Below are positions 9,501 to 19,541 of a DNA stretch of 64,000 bases, piece by piece (the stretch's first letter is position 1; the number at the start of each line of letters is the position of its first letter). The stretch comes from DATHRK01 sp035465395 (GTDB lineage Bacteria; Gemmatimonadota; Gemmatimonadetes; Longimicrobiales; RSA9), in NCBI GenBank assembly GCA_035465395.1, contig DATHRK010000046.1, forward strand, positions 121,239-185,238, read 5' to 3'. Below the pieces are notes generated by a model. It searched no databases. It saw only the letters and a program-made list of their open reading frames with translations, and was not told the origin of the DNA. Made by a program: the position numbers and the translations under genes.

Positions 9501-10146
9501 GATGCCCGAGTACGCAGCGCTGCGAGCCGAGGAGGGCGCGCGCCGCGAGCTCCGCTTCCTGCAGGTCCATCCCGACGGCCGGGCCACGGAGGGCGCCATC
9601 GACCTCGCCGTGGGGCCTGCCGGCGGGCGCGAAGGCTGGCGGCTCGTGGACGTGAAGACGAACCGGGTGGAGGGAGCCGGGATTGCCGCGGTGGCGGCGG
9701 GATACGCGCCGCAACGGGACGTCTACGTGGACGCCACCGGCTCCATCTCCGACGAGAGCGTCGCGACCTTCACGTTCGCGTTCAGCGGCCCTGGCGTCGC
9801 CGTGAGCGAGCCGCCGCCACCGGGAGCCTCCGCCCGCACCGCCGCGATGCGGGACGCCATCGCCGAGGGGGCGGCTCCGGCGCTGGCGTCCGACCCCGCC
9901 GAGTGCGTCTTTTGCGGCTATCGGGTCGTGGGCCTCTGCCCGGGCGTGGCGCGGGGCGTGCCTGCGCCTCCCGCCGCGGACCCCGCGCCCGGCGCGGAGG
10001 GGTCGCCGCTCACCGATGTCGCGCCGACCTCCGATGCCGCGCCGTCCATGCGCCCGGCCCTGCCGTCGCGGGAGCATGCATCCGTCGATCCCCCGAAGCC
10101 CGACCGGAAAGCGTCGCCCGGCGAGCAGTTGGGTCTCTTCGAATGA
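6544..10146 (+). CDS. AddA-like UvrD helicase with C-terminal nuclease
   Basis: A 1200-aa protein whose GTG start overlaps the AddB-like stop (GTGA). Superfamily 1 helicase motifs are all visible: Walker A VTAGAGTGKT near residue 43, motif II LIIDEFQDVDPAQ near 272, GDPKQSIYRFRRAD (motif III), ITTIHGAKGLEWDVVFCAD (motif V) and QWYVAQTRARDRLLLA (motif VI) near 760. The C-terminal 300 residues form a PD-(D/E)XK nuclease (GAIDLAVG, then LVDVKTNR). This nuclease has its own cysteines: SRCEKRYH near 898 and CVFCGYRVVGLC near 1120. They suggest an iron-sulfur cluster in this subunit too. A 60-residue Pro/Ala-rich tail ends in EQLGLFE. It unwinds and trims DNA ends. Confidence 0.9.
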   Translation: MSGPPLEPPALRPTPSRPDPVGDARPLRWSQWNAVRSLDGHVLVTAGAGTGKTFTVVSAFLYLLGIPIRTPDGTAAAERPLDLHEIAAITFTNQAASELKRSLREALRAHGRPDLARRVDGARVGTIHRFCGDILREFALRTGRDPSLRVLEEGEAAALARTVARESLIDAVESSVAEAKRLLERRSVREVEGWIAALLDQSDVLRALSGSTRLDDDGRDLVRLAQRASERLDGTLDDMGAVDFDRMIVWTRDLLREDPRALRTLRRRVRVLIIDEFQDVDPAQKDIAYLLGGLEARTWSPPEHVPRPASAEAGRRGRVVGPPPSIPDNVTRLFLVGDPKQSIYRFRRADVTVWTRVERELAAGRGAVVPLDESFRASPELLGWVDATSGMHLDRPLDGVAHADFEVPYRALGATRPASNDAAVELLILPAGRDGKRLPNDVSRRAEGAWIARRARALHDAGTPWREMALLVPAWTNVGHYEDALAEARIPAYTVRGEGFLERREIVDLITALQAIRAPRDDRALFGFLRGPFVGVRDDTLLRVARHAGRPYWAALARLARGTAEGHAEGEGTATPGALAGGAGEEALLRHGVALIDRLGGLRDRVPVAELLQRLIDRTGYVAHLALAGQPGLEAIANLRHFLEMARAAADRSVGDFLADLAERRERERDRVSREIPARLYAEDDDVVTITTIHGAKGLEWDVVFCADIARAWRGEPEAFLRVDDTLLLGDPDVPAKERPEPWPSVAERLKAEDRAERKRQWYVAQTRARDRLLLASLPLGQKPSSGSFARELTDTFPLLGAALEGTVPTDGAALPYVSATGASHEGRIAVLSIEEAEGAARSEASAHGDAGADPVGGAPPAIGESAAAVLAGPPPPVATPAGPQRLSATQLLTRSRCEKRYHLKYVLRIPEPEAERHADSDTLIRAVVRGQIVHDVLHRYRDPQELADVIEVAIGRWDEAAPPPDTDRGARYRAELREEVDRVLAMPEYAALRAEEGARRELRFLQVHPDGRATEGAIDLAVGPAGGREGWRLVDVKTNRVEGAGIAAVAAGYAPQRDVYVDATGSISDESVATFTFAFSGPGVAVSEPPPPGASARTAAMRDAIAEGAAPALASDPAECVFCGYRVVGLCPGVARGVPAPPAADPAPGAEGSPLTDVAPTSDAAPSMRPALPSREHASVDPPKPDRKASPGEQLGLFE

Positions 10147-10793
10147 CGAGCGAACGGGAAGTAGAACTTAAATTCGCTCTCCCGGACGAGCGGGCAGCCG
10201 AGGCGCTGGAGGCGCAGGCGGACGGTCTCCGGGAGTCCTGCGTCATGCAGGTGAACCACCTCTTCGACACGCCGGACCGCCGGCTGCGCGGCAACGGCTT
10301 CACGCTGCGACTGCGTGAGGAGGACGGGACCTGGACCGTGACGCTCAAGGGCCCCACCCGCCAAGTCGGCGCGGCGCGCGACCGGGCCGAGGTGGAGGCG
10401 GGCATAACGCCCGAACGGGCGGCGCGCATCCTGGCAGGCGAAGCGACACCCCTCGACGTTCTCGACCGCGATCACGCGCTGACGCGCGAGGCCGTGGCGT
10501 GCGCCTGCGAGCGGGTCGTGCGGCTCGGCAGCTTTCGCAACCGCCGCATCACGGTCTCGGCGGAGCTGGCCGGATACGGACCGGCGCTCCTGGAGATCGA
10601 CCGCACGGAGCTCCCCGGCGGCAGGGTCGACCACGAGGTCGAGTTGGAGGTGCCCGCCGGCGGGGCCGAGGTACGAGCGACGTCCGCCGAAACGGCGCTG
10701 CGCGACCTCCTGGGGGAGATCGGAGTCCCCGCGGTCCCGGCGACCGGTAAGTCCGGGCGCTTTCTCGCGGCGCTGGACGAGCAGGTCGGATGA
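10143..10793 (+). CDS. CYTH domain protein (triphosphate tunnel metalloenzyme)
   Basis: 216 aa. The ATG overlaps the AddA-like stop by 4 bp, which fixes the start. The signature EVELKF (E-x-E-x-K) sits at residues 5-10, followed by acidic/basic strands: NHLFDTPDRRLRGNGFTLRLREEDGTW carries the Arg/Lys pairs lining the tunnel, and later LEIDRTELPGG and DHEVELEVP supply the C-terminal acidic residues. Members hydrolyse inorganic triphosphate or thiamine triphosphate, or cyclise ATP. Which applies here cannot be read from the sequence. Coupling to a recombination nuclease pair may only reflect dense packing. Confidence 0.87.
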   Translation: MTSEREVELKFALPDERAAEALEAQADGLRESCVMQVNHLFDTPDRRLRGNGFTLRLREEDGTWTVTLKGPTRQVGAARDRAEVEAGITPERAARILAGEATPLDVLDRDHALTREAVACACERVVRLGSFRNRRITVSAELAGYGPALLEIDRTELPGGRVDHEVELEVPAGGAEVRATSAETALRDLLGEIGVPAVPATGKSGRFLAALDEQVG

Positions 10794-11620
10794 CGGTCCT
10801 CCGCCTGGTGCTGGCGGTCGCGGGGGCGGTGTACGTGGCGGCTTTTCTCGTCGCTCTGCTGCTCTCCGACCGCATGATCTTCCCGGCGCCGCGCTCGAGC
10901 TACGAGCGGCCCGGGCCTGGAATGGAGCCGTTCCCCGGAGCCGACGGGAGCCCCCTGATGGGCCTCTTCCTGCCACTTCCAGAGGGCCGCTACACCGTTC
11001 TCTACAGCCACGGCAACTACGAGGATCTGGCCTGGGCGCGTCCGCGCATGGAGGCCCTGCGCGACCTCGGTGTGCAGGTGTTCGGGTACGATTACCGCGG
11101 CTACGGTCTCAGCCCGGGAGCGGCCAGCGTGGCCCACGCGACCGAGGACGCCCGGGCGGCGTTCGCCTACGTCCGCGACGAACTGGGCGTGCCAGTCGAG
11201 CAGATCGTGCTCTACGGAAGGTCGGTCGGCGGCGGGCCGTCTCTCGCTCTGGCGGTGGAGGAGCCGGTGGCGGGCGTGATCCTCGAGGCCACTTTCACGA
11301 CCGCATTCCGCGTGGTGACGCAGGTGCCGGTGCTGCCTTTCGATCGCTTCAGGAACGCCGCCAGGATCCCCGACATCGGGGCGCCCCTCCTCCTCCTGCA
11401 CGGCCGCCGGGATCGCGTCGTGCCGTTTCGCCACGGACCGGCGCTGTTCGCCGCCGCCCGGGAGCCCAAGGAGGCCGTGTGGTTCGACGACATCGGGCAC
11501 AACGACATGGTGGAGGCCGCCCCGGACCGATACCGGACCGCCGTGCGCCGCTTCCTGGAGAGTCTCGACGCCGAACCCGCGCCGCGCGGAGCCCCCGCCG
11601 CCCCTCGGGCCGATGACTGA
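10790..11620 (+). CDS. Alpha/beta hydrolase, membrane-anchored (BEM46/ABHD13-like)
   Basis: 276 aa, starting in a 4-bp overlap with the CYTH gene. An N-terminal hydrophobic helix (LVLAVAGAVYVAAFLVALLL) anchors it. The hydrolase core follows: VLYSHGNYEDL (oxyanion-hole strand), nucleophile elbow LYGRSVGGGPSL with the catalytic Ser, acid HGRRDRVVPF and base DIGHNDM. This arrangement matches the BEM46/YfhR-like serine hydrolases, whose substrates are mostly unknown acyl esters. It is the last of four overlapping genes. The next gene starts about 115 bp on. Confidence 0.88.
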   Translation: MTVLRLVLAVAGAVYVAAFLVALLLSDRMIFPAPRSSYERPGPGMEPFPGADGSPLMGLFLPLPEGRYTVLYSHGNYEDLAWARPRMEALRDLGVQVFGYDYRGYGLSPGAASVAHATEDARAAFAYVRDELGVPVEQIVLYGRSVGGGPSLALAVEEPVAGVILEATFTTAFRVVTQVPVLPFDRFRNAARIPDIGAPLLLLHGRRDRVVPFRHGPALFAAAREPKEAVWFDDIGHNDMVEAAPDRYRTAVRRFLESLDAEPAPRGAPAAPRADD

Positions 11621-11734
11621 TACGGCCTCGGCAGAGGCGAAGCACTCAACCCGGTGGAGGGCGACCCGCGGTCCCGTCCTTGCATTCCCCGCGCGCCGCA
11701 CCGACAATAGCGACCGACTGCGACCACCCGCTTG

Positions 11735-14700
11735 ATGACCACCGATCCCGGGGGCAGCGAGGCCCCCACGGAACGCGCGTCGACGTCGGACGTGGCCGGG
11801 CCCTCCCGAACGGCCGACGGCGCTGGCTCGGGATCGGACCGCCCACCCCACCCGACTCCGAATGGCGCCCGCACGTCGAGGACGGCCGAAGCTCCGTCTG
11901 TCGACGCCGTCTGTGCGCGGCTCGCAGAGCTCGCCTCGGAGGACGGACAGGTCGCGCTCGATTTCTGCCGACTCTACCTGGCCAAGGCGCCGGACGAGTT
12001 CTTCCTGGGCCGATCGGCCGACACCATCGCCCGCCTCGTCTACGGCAGCTGGCGACACCTGCTGCGTTCCAGCCCCACCAGGGTCGACGTCGAGGTGACC
12101 AACCCCGAGCTCGAGGAGGACGGGTGGAGCGCGCCGGTCACGCTGCTCCGCACCAACGTCTCCGAGCGTCCGTTCATCGTCGACACGATCCGCGAGTTCC
12201 TGCACGCCGAAGGTCACGTGATCGGTCGCTTCCTGCACCCGGTCCTGAGAGTCAGCCGCGACGAGGACGGCCGAGTCGTCGGCATCGCGCCCGCAGGCGA
12301 GGACGGACCCCTGGAGTCTCTGGTCTACTGCGAGGTCCCGCGGATCGACGACCCGGACAGGCTCGCCGAGCTGCGCGCGAACGTGGAGGAAAACCTTCAG
12401 GACGTGGTGCGGGCCACGGCCGATTTCGCCCCCATGCTGGAGGCGCTCGACGACACGATCGCCTACCTGGAAGGCCAGGGGGATCGACAGCCCGAGCGGA
12501 GCCGCGAGATCGACGAGATCGTCGCCTTCCTGGAGTGGCTGCGCGATGGCGCCTTCGTGTTCCTCGGCTACCGCGGCTACGACATCACCGACCTGCCCGA
12601 CGGCGATCGGGAAATCCGTGCCCAGATCGGCTCCGGCCTCGGCATCCTCCGCGACGAGGCCGAATCGTCCTTCGCGAAGCCGGTAAGGTTGTCCGCGCTC
12701 AGCCCCGAGTTTCGGGCTCGGGTTGCAGGTGGGCCGCTGCTGATCACGAGCAAGACCAACGCGGAATCGCCGGTCCACCGCCGCTCGCGGATGGACTACA
12801 TCGGCATCAAGAAGCTCGACGCGGACGTGCGCGTAGTAGGCGAGCACCGCTTCATCGGTCTGTTCACCTCGCAGGCCTACGCCGAGGACGCCGAGCGGAT
12901 CCCGATCCTACGCGAGAAGCTGCACGCGATCCTGCACGACGCGGGGGCGGTCAAGGGCTCCCACGACTGGAAGGAGATCCACACGATCTTCAATTCGCTG
13001 CCGAAGGAGGAGCTCTTCCTCACGTCGGCGGCAGAGATCGGCGAGGAGATCCAGGCCGTCCTGGCGCTCTACCACACCAACGAGGTGCGGGTGACCGTGC
13101 GTCCGGACGCGCTCAGTCGGGGTGCTACGGTCATGGTCATCCTGCCCAAGGACAAGTTCAGCGGGGAGGTGCGCAAGACGGTCGAGCGCGCGTTCGTCGA
13201 GCGCTTCCAAGGCGAGGTGCTGAACTATCACCTCGCGCTCGGAGGGGGCGACCAGGCGCGCCTGCACTTCTACATCTCGGCCTCACCGGAGGCGATCGAC
13301 GCGGTCGATGCGGAAGACCTCGAGAGCGTCGTGCGGGGCCTGATCCGGAGCTGGAAGGACAAGCTGTACGATGGGCTCGCCGACGTCCGTCCCTCGGCGG
13401 TCGCAAAGGAGCTCAGCGACAGATACGCCACGGCGTTCAGCCCCGAGTACCAGGCGGCCACCCACCCCACCACCGCAGAACAGGACATCCTCCTGCTGGA
13501 GGAGATGCGGGAGCGGGGCGAGAGCGTCGGTATCCACCTGGACAATCCGGCGCCGGAGCCCGGCGACGCACCGCTCAGCACCAGGCTCAAACTCGTGTTG
13601 CAGCAGCGGCGGCTGGTCCTTTCCGACTTCATGCCGATCCTGGAGAACGCGGGCCTGCGGGTGCTGGCGATGAGCCCCTTCGAGGTCGCCGACCCCGAAG
13701 GCGGCCACACCTACATCTACGAGTTCTCGGTGACGGACCGTGCCGGCCAGCCGGTCGATCTCGTCGAATACGGAGGCCTCCTCTCGGAAACCGTGCTCGC
13801 GGTCTGGCGAGGAGATGCGACGAACGACCCGCTCAACGCCCTCGCGCTGGGCGCCGGGATCCACTGGCGGCTGGTCGACGTGCTCCGATCCTACTCCGAG
13901 TACGCGTTCCAGATCGGAGCCGTGCCGAGCCGGATCTCCATCATCAACGCCCTGCGGGCGCAGCCGGACGTCGCCGCGATCCTGATCGAGCTCTTCTGGA
14001 CGCGGTTCGCCCCCGACGCTGGAGAGACCTTCGACGAGCGCCGGGTGGAGGGCCGTCGCCTGATGCGCCGGTTCACCTCGGCGCTCGACGAGGTCACGTC
14101 CCTCGCTGACGACCGTGTCCTTCGCCGGCTGGCGGTCCTCATCAACGCCACCCTGCGTACGAACTTCTACCAGCATGGCGGCACCGATCCCACCGCGGTG
14201 TCGGGGGGCGCGCCGTACGTGTCGCTCAAGTTCGACGGCCGCGCCCTGGGCGCCATCGCGGCGCGCTCGATGCCGCGCGAGGTCTGGGTCCACTCGGCAC
14301 GGATGGCCGGCGTGCACCTGCGCGGCGCCGCGGTGGCGCGCGGCGGCATCCGCTGGAGCGACCGGCCGGACGATTTCCGCACCGAGGTGATGGGGCTCGT
14401 GCAGACGCAGCAGGTGAAGAACGCGGTCATCGTGCCCGCGGGCTCCAAAGGCGGGTTCGCCCCGCGTCGGGCCCCGTCCGAGCCGGCCGCCGCCGCCGAG
14501 GACGGCAAGGAGCAGTACAAGACGCTGATCCGCGGCCTGCTGGACCTCACCGACAACCTCGCCGATGGCGAGGTCGTGCCGCCCCCGGGCGTGGTCTGCT
14601 GGGACGATCCCGACCCGTATCTCGTCGTCGCCGCAGACAAGGGGACGGCAAAGTTCTCCGATGTGGCCAACGCCGTCGCTGCGGAGTACGACTACTGGCT

Positions 14701-16750
14701 GGGAGACGCCTTCGCGTCGGGCGGCTCGCAGGGCTACGACCACAAGACGGTCGGCATCACGGCTCGCGGGGCCTGGGAGTGCGTACGTAGGCACTTCCGC
14801 GAGCAGGGCGTCGACATCCAGACGGAGCCGTTCACCGTCGTGGGCGTCGGCGACATGAGCGGGGACGTGTTCGGCAACGGCATGCTGCTATCGCCGCAGA
14901 TACGCCTGGTGGCGGCCTTCGACCACCGGCACGTCTTCATCGACCCCGATCCCGACCCTGCCGCCTCCTACGGGGAGCGGCAACGCCTCGCCGAGCTGGG
15001 CCGCTCCTCCTGGGCGGATTACTCCCCCGAGCTCATCAGCGAGGGCGGGTTCGTGGTGCCTCGTGCCTCGAAGGAGGTGGACCTGTCGCAGCAGGCCAGG
15101 GAGGCGCTCGGGTTGGCGGATGACGTCGCCACGCTGGACGGCGAAGCGCTCGTCCGCGCGGTCCTGGCGGCGCCGGCGGACCTGCTCTGGAACGGCGGGA
15201 TCGGGACCTACGTGAAATCGTCGTCCGAAACCCACGCGGAGGTGGGCGACCCCAGCAACGACCCGGTGCGCATCGACGCCGAGCAGTTGCGAGTTCGCGT
15301 GGTGGGAGAGGGAGGCAACCTGGGCCTGACGCAGCGGGCGCGCGTGGAGGCCGCGTTGCGAGGCACGCGGCTCAACACCGACGCGCTGGACAATTCGGGC
15401 GGCGTCGACATGTCCGACCGGGAGGTCAACCTGAAGATCCTCCTGGGCGGGGCCATACGGGCGGGCCGCCTTGACCTTCCGCAGCGCAACGAGCTCCTGG
15501 AGCGCTTGACCCCGCAGGTCACCGAGCTCGTCCTCCGCGACAACCGCTCCCAGAGCCTGGCGGTCTCGCTGGACGAGCGCCGCGCGCAGGACTCGCTCGA
15601 CGATTTCGCGTCGTTCATGACCGGCTTGGGCAGGGCGGGCATGCTGGACCGAGCCGCCGAGAGACTGCCGGGTCCGGAGGCGCTGGACGAGCGTCGCGCC
15701 GAGGGCCAGACGCTCACGCGACCGGAGCTGGCCGTCCTGCTCGCGTATTCGAAGCTGGCGCTCAAGCGGCACCTGTTCGCCTCGGGACTGCCCGACGATC
15801 GGATCTCCGCGGGCTACCTGGAGGGGTACTTCCCGCTCGAGGCGCTCGAGGTGGCCGGTGGGGAAGCCCTGGCAGACCACCGGCTGCGGCGGGAGATCAT
15901 CGCGAGCCAGATCACCAACGACCTCGTCGACCTGATGGGGGCGACGTTCGTCCACAGGACGTCGCGCGACACGGGCGTCCGGCCGATCGACGCGGCGCGC
16001 GGGTGGGTCATCGCGGCCCAGCTCTGCGGGGCGGCCGCGCTGCGGGCGACCCTGGCGGACCTGGAAGGCGAGATACCCGCCGATGTCCTGTACCGGTGGC
16101 TCGCCGGGCTCGGGCGCGTGCTCGAGCGGACGACCCGATGGGTCCTGGCGAACGTCGCCGAAGACGCGCCGCCGTCCATGGTGGTGGACGAGCACCTCGA
16201 GGGTCTCGCCATCCTGCGCGAGCATTTCGGCGACATCGTGGCGGGCGAGGAGAAGAGGATCTTCGAGCAGCGGGTGTCGGAGCTGCAGGCCCTGACCGAA
16301 CGGCACGAGCTCGCCCGGCGGCTCATCACGCTGCGCTTCCTGGACCAGCTACTGGAGATCCTCAGGGTCGCTCGCGAGCGCGACGCGGACACGATGCGCA
16401 CGGCGCGGGCGTACTACCTGACGTCGGAGATGCTCGAGGTGCCGTGGCTTCGCGATCAGCTGCGGGAGAGCGCCGGGGAGAACCGCTGGGACCAGAGGAT
16501 CGCGCACGGTTTGGCGGACGACCTGAGCCGCGTCCACCGGGCGCTGACGGGTGAAGTGGTCGCCGGGGCGTCGCCGGAGCCGGGCAAGGGCACAACGGAG
16601 GCCTCACTGGCGCGCGTGCGGGAGAAGCACACGCGGGAGCTCGACGTCTTCAACGAGATCCTGTCGGAGATCCGCGAAGAGGGGACGATCGGGCTCTCGT
16701 CGCTCGGAGTGCTGATTCGCGGAGTCTCGCCGCTCGCCGAGCGACGCTGA
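11735..16750 (+). CDS. NAD-specific glutamate dehydrogenase, large (GDH-180) type
   Basis: 1671 aa, the size class of the large NAD-dependent enzymes rather than the 45-kDa hexameric ones. It oxidises glutamate to 2-oxoglutarate and ammonia in the cytoplasm. A Pro/Ser-rich leader of about 50 residues precedes the regulatory ACT-like N-terminal half. The catalytic part carries GGIRWSDRPDDFRTEV, the active-site Lys in VPAGSKGGF (about residue 905), and the NAD-binding loop GVGDMSGDVFGNG (about 1036). VRVVGEGGNLGLTQ follows. An ATG at 11735 directly follows a TTG. The ATG is preferred. The gene converges on the DEAD-box helicase gene with only 15 bp between stops. Confidence 0.95.
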   Translation: MTTDPGGSEAPTERASTSDVAGPSRTADGAGSGSDRPPHPTPNGARTSRTAEAPSVDAVCARLAELASEDGQVALDFCRLYLAKAPDEFFLGRSADTIARLVYGSWRHLLRSSPTRVDVEVTNPELEEDGWSAPVTLLRTNVSERPFIVDTIREFLHAEGHVIGRFLHPVLRVSRDEDGRVVGIAPAGEDGPLESLVYCEVPRIDDPDRLAELRANVEENLQDVVRATADFAPMLEALDDTIAYLEGQGDRQPERSREIDEIVAFLEWLRDGAFVFLGYRGYDITDLPDGDREIRAQIGSGLGILRDEAESSFAKPVRLSALSPEFRARVAGGPLLITSKTNAESPVHRRSRMDYIGIKKLDADVRVVGEHRFIGLFTSQAYAEDAERIPILREKLHAILHDAGAVKGSHDWKEIHTIFNSLPKEELFLTSAAEIGEEIQAVLALYHTNEVRVTVRPDALSRGATVMVILPKDKFSGEVRKTVERAFVERFQGEVLNYHLALGGGDQARLHFYISASPEAIDAVDAEDLESVVRGLIRSWKDKLYDGLADVRPSAVAKELSDRYATAFSPEYQAATHPTTAEQDILLLEEMRERGESVGIHLDNPAPEPGDAPLSTRLKLVLQQRRLVLSDFMPILENAGLRVLAMSPFEVADPEGGHTYIYEFSVTDRAGQPVDLVEYGGLLSETVLAVWRGDATNDPLNALALGAGIHWRLVDVLRSYSEYAFQIGAVPSRISIINALRAQPDVAAILIELFWTRFAPDAGETFDERRVEGRRLMRRFTSALDEVTSLADDRVLRRLAVLINATLRTNFYQHGGTDPTAVSGGAPYVSLKFDGRALGAIAARSMPREVWVHSARMAGVHLRGAAVARGGIRWSDRPDDFRTEVMGLVQTQQVKNAVIVPAGSKGGFAPRRAPSEPAAAAEDGKEQYKTLIRGLLDLTDNLADGEVVPPPGVVCWDDPDPYLVVAADKGTAKFSDVANAVAAEYDYWLGDAFASGGSQGYDHKTVGITARGAWECVRRHFREQGVDIQTEPFTVVGVGDMSGDVFGNGMLLSPQIRLVAAFDHRHVFIDPDPDPAASYGERQRLAELGRSSWADYSPELISEGGFVVPRASKEVDLSQQAREALGLADDVATLDGEALVRAVLAAPADLLWNGGIGTYVKSSSETHAEVGDPSNDPVRIDAEQLRVRVVGEGGNLGLTQRARVEAALRGTRLNTDALDNSGGVDMSDREVNLKILLGGAIRAGRLDLPQRNELLERLTPQVTELVLRDNRSQSLAVSLDERRAQDSLDDFASFMTGLGRAGMLDRAAERLPGPEALDERRAEGQTLTRPELAVLLAYSKLALKRHLFASGLPDDRISAGYLEGYFPLEALEVAGGEALADHRLRREIIASQITNDLVDLMGATFVHRTSRDTGVRPIDAARGWVIAAQLCGAAALRATLADLEGEIPADVLYRWLAGLGRVLERTTRWVLANVAEDAPPSMVVDEHLEGLAILREHFGDIVAGEEKRIFEQRVSELQALTERHELARRLITLRFLDQLLEILRVARERDADTMRTARAYYLTSEMLEVPWLRDQLRESAGENRWDQRIAHGLADDLSRVHRALTGEVVAGASPEPGKGTTEASLARVREKHTRELDVFNEILSEIREEGTIGLSSLGVLIRGVSPLAERR

Positions 16751-16765
16751 CCCTCTACCCCGGGG

Positions 16766-18082
<1,317 letters not shown>

Positions 18083-18131
18083 CTTCGATGTGCGAAAAGA
18101 TAACCCGCGGCCGGGGGGGCTCAAAGAAGGC

Positions 18132-18161
18132 GAGCGCGCCGGGCCTCGACCCGGCGCGCTC
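18132..18161 (-). terminator. Hairpin terminator after the 18221-18586 gene
   Basis: A perfect 12-bp inverted repeat, GAGCGCGCCGGG / CCCGGCGCGCTC, with a 6-nt loop. On the minus strand it is followed by a T-rich stretch (CTCGCCTTCTTTGAG). It lies about 60 nt past the stop at 18221 and before the helicase start at 18082. Confidence 0.7.
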
Positions 18162-18220
18162 TCGATGGCCTGCCGCACCCCCCCACGGTTCCGGTCGACG
18201 CCGGTGCCGGGGCCTTCGAA

Positions 18221-18586
18221 TCAGGCGGCGGCCTCCGTAGCCTGCGACCCCCGTGGCACGTCGCCACCGCGTACCGCCATTTCCAGCTTCCCGAGCAACG
18301 AGTCCGCGCCGGCCAGGCTGGCCCCGAAGAACCCGTCCGGGGTCGCCTCGGCGTTCTCGGCGGCCTCGTTGAGGTTGAGCCACAGGTCCCACTTCTCGCT
18401 CATTCGGACCACCTGATAGAACAGACGAGGCTCCTCGTGCCTGCCGCGGACGAGATCCACGGCCGTGGCGATCGTCGCGAGCGTGACGAGCGCCATGTCC
18501 TTGAGGCTGTCCAGCAGCAGCTTCATCTGGAAGATGATGAAGTCGCGAAGGAGGACCTTGCGCGGATCGGATCTATGGTGGGCCAT
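18221..18586 (-). CDS. Small hypothetical protein with one hydrophobic segment
   Basis: 121 aa from an ATG at 18586. Residues 12-47 hold an amphipathic then hydrophobic stretch (FIIFQMKLLLDSLKDMALVT and onward to TAVDLV). The second half is polar with FYQVVRMSEKWDLWLNLNEAA and an Ala/Glu-rich tail. It could be a single-pass or peripheral membrane protein. I recognise no family. The start has GGTCC upstream but no strong Shine-Dalgarno. It sits alone, with a terminator behind it and the beta-barrel gene 86 bp upstream on the same strand. Confidence 0.65.
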   Translation of the reverse strand: MAHHRSDPRKVLLRDFIIFQMKLLLDSLKDMALVTLATIATAVDLVRGRHEEPRLFYQVVRMSEKWDLWLNLNEAAENAEATPDGFFGASLAGADSLLGKLEMAVRGGDVPRGSQATEAAA

Positions 18587-18672
18587 CGTGTACCGTTCGT
18601 GTGCATGGTGCCGTGCGCCGGTAACCGCCGGCCTGGCTTCACGACACACTACGGGCGGGTCGCCTGCCGGTT

Positions 18673-19443
18673 TCAACGGCCGAACGTCAGGCCGATCTGG
18701 AAGAGGACCAGGTCCGTATCGCTGCGCACGGGATCGAGCACGATGCCGCCGTCGGGCTCGTCGATGATGTCGCCCTCGCGGAGGTAGCTCGCGCGCCCAT
18801 TGTCGAGCCAGGTCACGCCCAGGTCCAGGGCGAGGGGACGCGCACCGCGGGAGAGCGAGACCGCGAGACCCCCGCCCGCGCCCCACGAGAACACGAGGTC
18901 GTCGAAGTTCGTGGTATCGGCGAAATCCCGGTCCGACCGCGTTCCCTCCACCGAGGAGTGCGTGGCGATGTAGGCGAGGCCCGCGCGTGCATTCACGTAG
19001 GGGCGGATCGGGCCCAGGGGCAGTGACAGCTCCGGCCCCAGCCCCGCGAGCGCGATGCTGTTGGTCGTGTTCACGTCCACCTGGATGCGACACCCGACCG
19101 TCGCGCTGAGGCAGTCGCGCTGTCTCTCGTGGCCGTAGATCAGGAAGCCGGCGTCGCCTCGCAGGCCGAGAACCCCGGCACGGTCGACCGGCAGCACGCC
19201 GTGCAGGTTCAGCCCCCACCCGCGCTCGACGAAGTCGGCAAACTCGCCGATCGGGGCGCCGTAGACCCCCGAGAATCCGCCGCGGAACCGCGCTCCGTAG
19301 CGCTGCGCCTCCAGCTCCATGGGCGGACACGTGACCGTGACCACCGCGACGGCGGCGGCGAGGAGCGAGCCGACGCGGGCGATGCGGCGCGCGCACCCGG
19401 TCGCGGCGCGGATGGCGAAAAACCGTGGGCGCGGGGCCGTCAT
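18673..19443 (-). CDS. Outer-membrane beta-barrel protein
   Basis: 256 aa with a strong GAGGAGG ribosome site just before the ATG. A long basic leader and a hydrophobic stretch (SLLAAAVAVVTVTC) end in LEAQ, a likely signal peptidase site. The mature part is a run of alternating strands with Gly/aromatic ends: FRGGFSGVYG, LGLRGDAGFLIYG, PYVNARAGLAYIATHS, FSWGAGGGLAVSL. It closes with FQIGLTFGR, whose terminal hydrophobic/aromatic pattern fits a barrel insertion signal. A Cys pair (RDCLSATVGCRI) may form a loop disulfide. Likely an 8-10 strand porin-like or OmpW/OmpA-like protein of unknown role. Confidence 0.75.
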   Translation of the reverse strand: MTAPRPRFFAIRAATGCARRIARVGSLLAAAVAVVTVTCPPMELEAQRYGARFRGGFSGVYGAPIGEFADFVERGWGLNLHGVLPVDRAGVLGLRGDAGFLIYGHERQRDCLSATVGCRIQVDVNTTNSIALAGLGPELSLPLGPIRPYVNARAGLAYIATHSSVEGTRSDRDFADTTNFDDLVFSWGAGGGLAVSLSRGARPLALDLGVTWLDNGRASYLREGDIIDEPDGGIVLDPVRSDTDLVLFQIGLTFGR

Positions 19444-19541
19444 GGCCTCCTCCTCATCCTGGTTGGCGGGGTCCGGCCCTCCAGGGCCTGTCGATCCTAC
19501 CTCCGTTCGAAACTCCAGGATCCCCGCCGCGGCCCTGCGAC

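Noticed and set aside
6622..10077. A 1151-codon minus-strand frame opposite the AddA-like gene
   Set aside because: It is a GC-driven shadow. The plus strand carries a full set of helicase motifs, and the minus translation is His/Arg/Gly-rich with no domain.
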